Assembly (NCBI GenBank): GCA_035578155.1
Contig: JAPWDM010000011.1
Location: forward strand, 17,102,185 to 17,166,184
Length of the DNA stretch: 64,000 bases
Direction of reading: 5' to 3'
Source of the DNA: Brachynemurus nebulosus
Taxonomy: Eukaryota; Arthropoda; Insecta; Neuroptera; Myrmeleontidae
A model generated the notes under the pieces. That model saw only the letters and a program-made list of their open reading frames with translations, made no database searches and was not told where the DNA came from. Position 1 is the first letter of the stretch. The number at the start of each line of letters is the position of its first letter. The position numbers and the translations under genes are program-made. Shown in pieces: positions 56,495-64,000 of the stretch.

Positions 56495-57151
56495 TTAGAA
56501 GTTCAGTTTTAATAAAGGTGAATTATTTAGGTCGTTTTGATCATTTAAAACCTCCACTTGTGGGTCACTGTTCAATCTATTAATTTCAAGAGCCTCCAAG
56601 AGATTCAGTTTTGTACCCTTTTGACAAATATGTAGAACTTTTGGTTTGTGATTTATATTGGGGAAATGACCTGTTTCTAAGACGTGTAAACCAAAATTTG
56701 AGCTATGAATTTGAGATCCAACATGTTCCTTATACCTTGTCTCGAAGCTGCGACCCGTCTGTCCCACGTATTTAGCATTACACTGCGAACAATCTAAGCG
56801 GTAAACTCCACTCTTTTTTAGCGGATCAGTTTTTTCTTTTGCGTTAAAAAGTGAACGGCCGAGATTTCCAAATGAACAGAAGGCGGGTGATATATTATAT
56901 TTTGAAAATAAATTGCCTATTTTTTGTGAGATGACACCTAGGAAAGGGAGTGATACATAATGTTTTGGATCTGGACCAGCAGTAATAGATGGATATATTT
57001 GTTCAATGGTGATTTTGTGTTGTTTTTTACGAATGAGTTCATTTATTAAATAGGTTGAAAAACCGTTGTTGAGGGCGATTTGTTTTATTGTGTTAAGTTC
57101 AGTTTCTCGGTCTTTTGGTAGAAGAGGAATAGCGAATGCTCTGTGGATCAT
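56495..57151 (-). CDS. Penelope-like element: RT C-terminus linker and GIY-YIG endonuclease
   Basis: This 218-codon open frame is the longest in the window. Residues 115-117 are GVY and 128-130 YVG, the GIY...YIG pair. QTGRSF follows, then the catalytic-type Arg in TRYKEH (R139), H143, H156 and a Glu in LLEALEI (E186/E189). C121 and C124 (DCSQC) give the CxxC seen between the GIY and YIG motifs in Penelope-like endonucleases. Residues 1-100 are the linker after the RT, which upstream (57152-57232) continues in frame as RKPSFSDLTIPADSFSSRSH. In this family the nuclease nicks target DNA for retrotransposition. The Met at 57151 is internal to the ancestral protein; stops at about 57237 and 57243 show 5' decay. 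The frame itself is intact, so domain capture is conceivable but not shown. Confidence 0.85.
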   Translation of the reverse strand: MIHRAFAIPLLPKDRETELNTIKQIALNNGFSTYLINELIRKKQHKITIEQIYPSITAGPDPKHYVSLPFLGVISQKIGNLFSKYNISPAFCSFGNLGRSLFNAKEKTDPLKKSGVYRLDCSQCNAKYVGQTGRSFETRYKEHVGSQIHSSNFGLHVLETGHFPNINHKPKVLHICQKGTKLNLLEALEINRLNSDPQVEVLNDQNDLNNSPLLKLNF

Positions 57152-57290
57152 TGAACGATACGCAGCTAGTTTGTGGGACCTGGAGCTAAAGGAGTCAGCA
57201 GGTATAGTTAAATCTGAAAATGATGGTTTACGGTTTTATTTTCACATTTGTAATAGAAAATGCCTATCTTTGGTGGTCTCGAACAACACG
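57152..57290 (-). pseudogene. Decayed RT C-terminal segment of the Penelope-like element
   Basis: In the same frame as the endonuclease the text reads LFETTKDRHFLLQM, stop, K, stop, N, then RKPSFSDLTIPAD and SHKLAAYRS. The RKP..(T/S)D..IP and SHKLAA phrases match the conserved end of Penelope-like RTs. The two stops prevent translation from upstream. The opposing frame 57066-57419 (+) is a shadow. Confidence 0.7.
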
Positions 57291-57419
57291 GTTTCAAATA
57301 ATATGGAACTAATTAATCGTGGTATTTCACTGAGGATAAATATTTTTTTTAGGTGGGGTATCGTTAGAAAGAGCTACAAAAATAAGGCTGGGATTTCATT
57401 TAGAATTTTCCATTTTTAA

Positions 57420-57719
57420 ATTCCATTTCCGAAAGTTGTGTTTTTTGTTTTAGTATTAATCCAAAAAATTACGGGTTGGTTTAACTTGAGCTACTTCATA
57501 AGAACTTTTAATCATAATTATATCGGGTAATTTTGATCGGGTAACTGGCATGGCAGTTTGGGGACTATAATTTAATACGAAATTAGTAAATATTCACGTA
57601 GCTATCTAAATTATTCAATTATTCCAGAGCTGAGTCGAAATAGAGTTAAAGGAAATGATCAGGGTCAATTCAAGGGCAAACCCAAATTCTTAAATTTTAC
57701 CATTATTTTCGGTTTCCAT
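57420..57719. other. Spacer, nothing recognised
   Basis: No gene or defined repeat end is visible. Confidence 0.45.
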
Positions 57720-58560
57720 TTTTTTTACACGAAAACTGTTAGGTATATCAAAAGTTTGCATGTTACATAAATTTTAGATCATTTCATTGCAACCAAATTA
57801 AAAAAAATCATCACTGTAACGACATGCGTTTTCATACTCACCTAAGATCCCCTAATAATAATCAAAAGTCAAATTCTATACCTCTTTCAGTGCATACTTA
57901 ATGTTAGCTAGCGCCTGTGCAGTAAAATCAGCATTTGCCCTTGAATTAACCCTGATCGTTGACCTTAAGGTCACGATCAAGGTCGTATTCGGAGGCAGAA
58001 TTTTCCGCTCATTCCATTTCCGGGGTCAAAAGCGGGGTTTGCTAGATAAAAAAACCAACCTGACCTTGATATGACCTTGAACCTTGACTTTGAGGTCAAG
58101 GTGAAGGTCATCATCGGATGCGCCGTAACAAATGGTGAAACTTTTATCCTCATCATTTATCCCAAAAATGCTTTCCCGCTGAGGTTTTTGACTTTTTTAT
58201 ACTTTTGACTAGCCCTGTATAGTAAAAATACTGAAATTTTAATGTTGCCTACTATTTTCATTTTTTTACACGAAAACCGTTAGGTATATCAAAAATTTCC
58301 ATATGACATAAATTTTAGATCATTTCATTGCAAACAAATTAAAAAAAAATCATCACTCTGCGATCAATAGTAAGTAAGATATAAGCGATCTCCCGATCGG
58401 TTTTTTCTGCAACTTTCCCCCCTGCCTCCAATTTGTCGACCACCCTAGAGGGCGACGAAATGGGTTTTCATACTCACATAAGACCCCCTAACAATAATCA
58501 GAAGTCAAATTCTAACCCTCTTTCAGTGCATACTCAGTGTCACTTAGCACCTCGTCTATT
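57720..58560 (+). repeat. Diverged direct repeat enclosing AGGTCA-rich sequence
   Basis: ACGAAAACTGTTAGGTATAT (57730) and ACGAAAACCGTTAGGTATAT (58271) start two copies, each with CATAAATTTTAGATCATTTC, a TCATACTCAC(C/A)TAAGA phrase and CTCTTTCAGTGCATACT. Spacing is about 541 bases. The second copy contains an extra segment (about 58355-58460). Between them lies the AGGTCA cluster (57960-58110). No coding frame is seen. Confidence 0.75.
57960..58110. promoter_or_regulatory. Cluster of AGGTCA / TCAAGGTCA nuclear-receptor-like half-sites
   Basis: TGACCTTAAGGTCA (57960-57973) is a perfect 14-bp palindrome of half-sites. TCAAGGTCG is at 57977; reverse TCAAGGTCA-type sites are at 58061 and 58072 (TGACCTTGA); AGGTCA is at 58093 and 58105, with TCAAGGTGA between. 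TCAAGGTCA is the extended site recognised by FTZ-F1/ERR-type receptors. Since the block lies in a dispersed-type repeat, function is only an inference. Confidence 0.4.
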
Positions 58561-58618
58561 ACCTGCACTTGAATATTATAAAACATAGTTTTACAAAATT
58601 AATATTTCAATAGGTAGG

Positions 58619-58760
58619 GTAAAAGCCCCTATACTCGAACGTGATACAATACTTGAACAGGTTTGATATTTTATGTATTAATGAAGTTATTGCTGAAAGA
58701 AACCGATAAATATTAAAACTGTTCGAGTATTGAATCGCTTTCGAGTATAGGGGCTTTTAC
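58619..58760. mobile_element. 142-bp MITE-like inverted repeat
   Basis: GTAAAAGCCCCTATACTCGA at the left is matched exactly in reverse at 58741-58760. Similarity continues as ACAATACTTGAACAG versus CTGTTCGAGTATTG with one internal offset. Arms are about 43 bp with a loop of about 55 bp. No target duplication was assigned. Confidence 0.8.
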
Positions 58761-59951
58761 ATTATAGTCATAGAAATTGACAATAATATCTAAATCATAT
58801 TTTTACTTAAAATATTATCTAATACATTTTTATAATAAATACTAAATAGTACCGTTAATAATTACGGGAAAAGGAAACAGGCAGCTCTACCGTGTCACAC
58901 CAATCTCACGTATCTCAGAACTGATAATTTTGAGAAAACTTTGATTTGAATAAAATATCAGATGATTTTAATTATCTTATTGTTAGACATTATGAAATAT
59001 CTGAGATAATTGATTTTTATTTTATACGTTATGTAACGTTATTTAACATATATGCATAATATTAATTGTATAGAAGTTGATTTACTCGACCGAAACCGCG
59101 ATCTTCTTTATTCTAATTGTAAGTGACATACATGATCTCTTAATTATAGGATCAATCATATTTAGAAACAAGGATATTGATTTTGAATGTAGAGACATAC
59201 ACATTAGCAATTTATACCAAAAGTATATTCCTTTCTTAGAATTGTATCGTTGGTAGCATCTTCATGAAGTAATGTTAGCAACGCTTTCTAATGCGCAGGT
59301 GTTAACTGAAGTCGCGCCATTAAAGTATCCAATAAAGATCTTTTAAAAGGACGCGAATAACATTTTGACCAATCATATTACTGTATTTCTATATCCTATT
59401 TTGTATGTATGTTTGGCAAGGGTGCTTGCATGCACTCACTCAAAAGAGAGAGAAGCTATTCGGATTCCACAAGATGTAGACGCATAACATTTTAAAAATA
59501 AGTAAAAATTCTTAAAAATAGGTTGAAATAAATAAAAGTTAAAATAAATGAAAATAAAAAAGTTAAACAAAAATATTAAAAGAAATGTATGTCAAATAAA
59601 AATATATTTTAAAGTGTTTAAAGTAAAATGAATAAGAAAAGTTATTATTTTTGTAAATTGTTAAACCGCATGTGTGATAAATAAAAAATTTTGAAGTGAA
59701 TAATAAATGGAAATATATTTGTGAAGAAAAATTGGAAAATTATTTATTTTTCCCAAGAAGAAATCATTTATAAGAAATATTATTACGAAAATATATAAAT
59801 GTTGATGTATAAGATTTTTTGAGAAAACGTGCATAAAATAATCGACGAATACCTAGTGACGCGATTTTGGATAAAAGTTATTATTTGAATAAAATATTGA
59901 AACATCGAATTAAAAGTTATTTACAAATGAAGATGAGTTTACATTACAAAG
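58761..59951. other. AT-rich stretch, nothing recognised
   Basis: No exon, RNA gene or element end could be supported. The A-rich part 59480-59870 lacks any sustained frame. Confidence 0.5.
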
Positions 59952-60739
59952 CAGCGTGTCCACATTCTGGAAAGTCAGGGAAGGTCAGGGAAAAGTCAGG
60001 GAAGCTCTTAGGCGTCAGGGAAAATCAGGGATTTCACGAAATGTTCTGGAAAGTTAAGGAAAATAGGTGATAATATATTTCCCAATGATTGTAAATGAAG
60101 AAAAATTGTTTATGTTCACGAAAATATATCACGTAAATTATAATAAAGACTCAGGGATATTTTTATTTTCTTTGAATTCTTGAAAACACTAGCCTTCATT
60201 TTTGTGACGTCATTTTTTTTTTTACGTCAAATCAACGCCCTCTGTACTAGTGAAAAAAATTATAATTTAGGGAAATTTTTTTTTTTTATAAAATATAGAT
60301 CTTAAGTTACCATATGTAAAAAAAAAACTCCCTAAAAAAAATTGTTCACTTAAAAAAAATTATTTAAAAAGAGTCTTCTTTTTAACTTCACTCGCTAATT
60401 ACTAGTACCTTAAGTAATTTTGCAATTTGTTTTTGATCGTGTCAACTACCGCATTCGGGGCCAATACGTAAATAATTTGTTGAAATAGTTTTTTATGTAG
60501 TTAATTTAGCTTTACCCAATCCCTTAATTTCAGTCTCACACGTATCTATTCGATAAAATAAAAAATTTTGTAGGTACCTATGTATTAAAATTTAAATAAA
60601 AATCGTGTGTTTGGACATTTATATTTCTAACCATTAATGGGAAACAAAAAAGTAATGTTCAGGGAAAATCGAACCTAAGGTCATGGAAAGTCAGGGAAAA
60701 GTCAGGGATTTTTTTTTATGATGGGCTGTGGACACCCTG
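59952..60739. mobile_element. Element with GTCAGGGAA-rich ends
   Basis: The left end is CAGCGTGTCCACATTCTGG, followed by repeated GTCAGGGAAA units (59977-60035). The right end reads inward as CAGGGTGTCCACAGCCCATC, with AGTCAGGGAAAAGTCAGGGA just inside (about 60688). The CAG...GTGTCCAC termini resemble hAT-like ends, but the flanks (TTACAAAG and TAAAGTTA) do not give a clean 8-bp duplication. There is no transposase; frame 59867-60070 is accidental. Confidence 0.7.
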
Positions 60740-61067
60740 TAAAGTTATTGGAAAATATTATTCTACGAAGTCAAAACTTATTTGAAGATAAACGTTATTG
60801 TAGTTAAAAGTGCGCAACGATACATTGAATTTATCCGTCCCTTAAAAATTATTCCTTTTTCTGAAAGTATTGGATTATCCTTGTGAATTCGTGTATTCCT
60901 AACCACAGTAACTTTACCAACCCTGTCTCATAACCCATCTTTTCAAGCATTCCTACCACTGAACCTTATCACATCTGATGCATTAAGAAGTCCCATCTTC
61001 CAATTTTTGGTACTCGTAATCGGGGTGAAACAACCATTCACAGTTAACCCTAACTTTACATCATAAG
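60740..61067. other. Spacer, nothing recognised
   Basis: Slightly less AT-biased than neighbours but without a domain-bearing frame. Confidence 0.45.
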
Positions 61068-61183
61068 GGTGCATCGTACATGAAATATTGTACCAAATTG
61101 GCATCATCGTCTGCATATTGGACCAAGTGGTGTTTCGTCCGCAAATTGTCCCAAATTGGTGCTTCGGCTAGGCTATATTGTAC
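61068..61183. repeat. Diverged tandem repeat of about 30 bp, four units
   Basis: Units open GGTGCATCGTACATG, GGCATCATCGTCTGC, GGTGTTTCGTCCGC and GGTGCTTCGGCTAGG, each ending in a form of ATATTGTACCAAATT. There is no coding content. Confidence 0.7.
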
Positions 61184-61349
61184 CAGTTATTGATTCAACG
61201 TTGCAGCATTGATTTAATAATGTATAAATATACTATTTGAAAATATAGGAAATGTTATATAATTAAAATAAGAATTTAAAAATACAATATATTAATTAAT
61301 ATATTACTATTACCAAATTAATTAATTTTATTGTCAATATAAATATATA

Positions 61350-61911
61350 CAGTGCGGCAATTAAATTCCGGGACTGAAACTATATCTCAGCAACCAGTGG
61401 CGACATCTGTTTCAATTTTATGTCATATGAAGTTTGGACGTCTATGAACGTAACCTAAAACTTTTATTTAAATCGGTTGACATTTGTCATTGTTTTTGAT
61501 ATTTTGTTTATCAGCTTATTTTGTTACATATCGGAAAACACGATAATGCACCGAGTCACACATCCTTAATTGTTCGTCAATTTTTGGCACGAAATCAAGT
61601 CTGTGTGTTAAATCATCCGCCGTATTCCCCCGATTTAGCACCATGTGATTTCTCTTTATTTCCAAAAATGAAAATGAAGTTGAAAGGACGCATTTTTAAT
61701 GATATTGAAACCATCCAAAGAGAGTCGACGTGCATATTAGAGGCAATACCGAAAATTGAGCTTGAGCAGGCATTTGAATCACTAATGAATCGCTGTAAAA
61801 GGTGTATTGAAGCAGGAGGAGACTATTTTGAATAATTTAATAAAAATATTTGAATAAAATTGTTTTGCTTCATTTTTATAGATCCAGTCCCGGAATTTAA
61901 TTGCCGCACTG
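61350..61911 (+). mobile_element. Internally deleted mariner element
   Basis: Both ends carry the same 27-bp TIR beginning CAGTGCGGCAATTAAATTCC, exact at both sides. TA precedes the left end (61348-61349); TGTA follows the right. At 562 bp the element is under half the usual mariner length of about 1.3 kb. The C-terminal third of the transposase is preserved, so most of the 5' coding part was deleted. Confidence 0.92.
61521..61835 (+). pseudogene. Mariner transposase C-terminal third
   Basis: The frame contains HDNAPSH (second catalytic Asp, residue 8) and YSPDLAPCDFSLFPKMK (third Asp, residue 43). Thirty-four residues separate the two, the DD34D spacing of mariner. The frame ends RCIEAGGDYFE at a TAA. 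The first catalytic Asp and the DNA-binding N-terminus are missing through the deletion, so the product could not transpose. The remaining frame is open throughout its 104 codons, which suggests a fairly young copy. Confidence 0.92.
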
Positions 61912-61914
61912 TGT

Positions 61915-62355
61915 ACTAGGGATTGAACAGAATCCTCTAAACGTTATTACGCATAATTGTTGTATCTCAAGATACATGACATTCCTGTGACACGGCAGAG
62001 CGTGTATTGGTATATATATTTAATTCATTCAGTAAATATCACTGTTTCTTTCTAGTAAGCGTAAACATATCACTGGCGTAAACAGATTCACAATCAGACG
62101 ATAATTTTAAAATTCGAAAATTTTGGTTTATTTTTAGAAACAAAATTGATTTTTTAGAGAAAATATTTTACGCAAACACAATCTGCACGTGACAATTTAT
62201 TTTACTTCTTTTTTTTTTTAAATTATATTTATTTTTCCATTACACTCATCAATATCTTCTATTGAAGGCGAAATTTTTATTCCAAGTTTCTATTTATGGA
62301 ATTTTTACCCTAAACTTATAAATCTTTTTATATTTCCAATTTTGAACGACGTATA
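61915..62355. other. AT-rich spacer, nothing recognised
   Basis: No gene or element end could be supported between the mariner and the piggyBac-like element. Confidence 0.5.
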
Positions 62356-62359
62356 TTAA

Positions 62360-63261
62360 CCCTAGAATCATACGTTGGTCTACGAGTCAAGTTAATCATA
62401 CATCGGCGTCGTTTCGACGAATGGACTTTTTACGGGGAGTTCTAGGGTTTATGTGCAAAAAACATTTTTTTTACATAACAATAGTACAAAAGCGAACAAA
62501 ATATTTAAAAAAATTGGATTTGGAAAAATTTCTTAATGTAAATATTTATTAATTTTTTTAATCTTTTTACCAAAGCATATTTTCATTATAAAAATTAAAA
62601 AATAGATAAATGCATCAATTGTAATAATTAATTTATGAACTATGATGAGTCAGTGGACATGTGTGACTTTACAGAATGTGAAATTTGTCAGTCATAAATA
62701 TTCCTATAGATATGTAGTTATTTCCCCATTAGGCACATTTGTAAATTTTCTAAAATTTGTTAGTAATTTTTTGAATAAGATCTCAAAAAATAATAAAAAT
62801 TAAAATATTTTCCACAAAATAAATTGTTAATCTTTTATTAAGTCATTCGAAACGCATTCTTTAGTTTTCGATTCGATATATTAAAACGTCAGTATTACGT
62901 CGTCTCTATAAGTCAAACAGCTGTAATCATCTTTCACATTATCATAATCATTGAATAAATTAATTGTAACATCCATATCTTTAATAAATTTTAGAAAAAT
63001 TAGGAAAAATTTTATATGTGGAGTACAAAATCTTTAAAAAAATATATAGGTTAATCATACATCGTCGTCCTTTTGACGCACACTATTTCAGTATAAAAAA
63101 AACGACAATAGCTATAAATAAAATTTATATGTCTTATGTATTATAATAACAAATAAATTAGATAACAGAAGTTTCACAGCGAGTAGGTACCGACAAGTCA
63201 CAGTATTGGAGCAGGTAGAGAAGTTCGTTCGTCGTTTTGACGAGTATGTATGATTCTAGGG
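62360..63261. mobile_element. Non-autonomous piggyBac-like element
   Basis: The left end is CCCTAGAATCATACGTTGGT directly after TTAA (62356-62359). The right end inward reads CCCTAGAATCATACATACTC, followed outside by TTAG, one base from TTAA. CCCTAGAA termini with TTAA targets are the piggyBac signature. Internal direct phrases GTTAATCATACATCGGCGTC (62394) and GGTTAATCATACATCGTCGT (63050) recur near the ends. No transposase frame exists in the 902 bp. Confidence 0.85.
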
Positions 63262-63402
63262 TTAGTTAATTAGAGGATATATATTGAAGGTATGAGGAGA
63301 TTGACCGTAAAAAAATGAAAAAAAAAACATATAATTCAAAAATTTATTTCTAACACATAATCTTTCTAAGAAAAGACATCAATATTTCATTTTTATGGCC
63401 AT

Positions 63403-63406
<4 letters not shown>

Positions 63407-63489
<83 letters not shown>
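63407..63489. repeat. TA dinucleotide microsatellite
   Basis: About 83 bases of AT alternation, the longest pure tract in the window. Confidence 0.95.
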
Positions 63490-63494
<5 letters not shown>

Positions 63495-63868
63495 AAATCA
63501 AATTAATAAGTGAAATTGAAACTTTGCTTATCAAATTTTATTTTCGTGAAATTATAATCAAATTCTGACTTTTTTAAGAAACTAAAATATGTTTAATGAA
63601 TCGCAGTACATTAAAACTGTACTAAATTGAATACATATTATCGGTACTAGAGGGCAGATCAACTAAAAATGATCTGATGCCTTCAATTAGATACAACAAA
63701 AAAAAAAAATTTGACGTAGGTATATTAGTTTTGTCTCTTTTCCTTTCTGTAATTTTTATATTAGAGTAACTGTAGTAAGTTAAGGTTATATGTTTAATTC
63801 TGATTTATTTGCTAATAATAATGTCACCAATGTAATAATGTAATCAACCATTTCAGTTGATTTCAAAT
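63490..63868. other. AT-rich spacer, nothing recognised
   Basis: No gene is visible. Confidence 0.5.
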
Positions 63869-63904
63869 CATGGCCATCTATCCCTGTTTTACCCTATCTA
63901 TCTA

Positions 63905-63979
<75 letters not shown>

Positions 63980-64000
63980 AAACAGGGATAGATGGCCATG
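63869..64000. repeat. Perfect 29-bp inverted repeat around a TATC/TA microsatellite
   Basis: CATGGCCATCTATCCCTGTT opens the left arm (63869-63897). The right arm (63972-64000) is its exact reverse complement, reaching the last base of the window. TCTA units and then a long TA tract fill the space between. The feature probably continues beyond the window. The GGGTAAAACAGGG core recalls the GGAGCAAAATGGGG end of the MITE at 49058, perhaps by chance. Confidence 0.85.

Larger units (their letters stand above)
56150..57290 (-). mobile_element. 3' portion of a Penelope-like retroelement
   Basis: It runs on the minus strand from decayed reverse transcriptase C-terminal text (about 57290) through the GIY-YIG endonuclease frame and into a 3' region. 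That region contains ACTCTGATGATGATCGCGAG and GAAAACGCG (about 56258-56225), a phrase familiar from the tails of Penelope-like elements. The 5' part is absent or beyond recognition. Confidence 0.78.

Noticed and set aside
57066..57419. 117-codon plus frame
   Set aside because: It is the antisense shadow of the Penelope-like RT and endonuclease sequence.
59867..60070. Frame with HSGKSGKVREKSGK
   Set aside because: The basic repeat is the translation of GTCAGGGAAA units of a transposon end.

Overview
The window reads as a stretch of nuclear genome from an insect or a close arthropod relative. It is strongly AT-rich and has almost no long open reading frames. It is crowded with decayed eukaryotic transposons, and the one convincing host-type gene is split by a short intron with GT/AG borders. 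Runs of GGTTAGGTTAG in a satellite array resemble the TTAGG telomere repeat of many insects. Nothing suggests a prokaryote: there are no operons, ribosome binding sites or CRISPR. The order of insect cannot be settled from what is visible.

Two regions carry recognisable protein-coding content. At 55286-55872 (minus) there is a two-exon gene for a THAP zinc-finger protein of about 170 residues, with all the zinc ligands and a clean 74-bp intron. Just upstream on the same strand, at 56495-57290, lies the 3' part of a Penelope-like retroelement with a complete GIY-YIG endonuclease module. The other coding traces are broken transposon genes: a Jockey-type reverse transcriptase (34537-35325), an ORF1-like coiled coil of a non-LTR element (29524-29800), a mariner transposase C-terminus (61521-61835) and a Tc1-like transposase C-terminus (about 46069-46180).

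Left third (1-20 kb): a long foldback element with about 700-bp inverted arms (2660-5523), a second palindromic element with Tc1-like ends (6760-8150), a hAT-like terminus full of ATCGAT (8590-9295), a 1.24-kb near-perfect palindrome with 610-bp arms and an 18-bp spacer (9536-10773), a 36-bp perfect hairpin (15236-15336), a head-to-head palindrome of two tRNA-like sequences (18173-18511), and a PIF/Harbinger-like MITE that split a 31-bp tandem array (19580-20110).

Middle (21-42 kb): three copies of a non-coding 1.5-1.7-kb repeat (21996-23692, 26377-27884 and, inverted, 39046-40727), an inverted duplication around a short MITE (25135-26195), a decayed non-LTR element ending in ATT repeats (to about 30270), a five-unit 375-bp satellite (30840-32760), and a hAT element with exact 8-bp target duplication (33770-35508) into which a Jockey fragment inserted.

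Right third (42-64 kb): three further non-autonomous hAT elements with 8-bp duplications (43386-43573, 45330-45526, 53181-53777), a Tc1 element (45854-46913), a 1.9-kb TA-flanked element carrying a nested MITE whose empty site survives in the opposite arm (48139-50028), the THAP gene and Penelope remnant, a direct repeat with clustered AGGTCA half-sites (57720-58560), a deleted mariner (61350-61911), a piggyBac-like element (62360-63261) and TA microsatellites. The genes do not form a pathway; the window is mainly a record of nested transposition around one small THAP gene.
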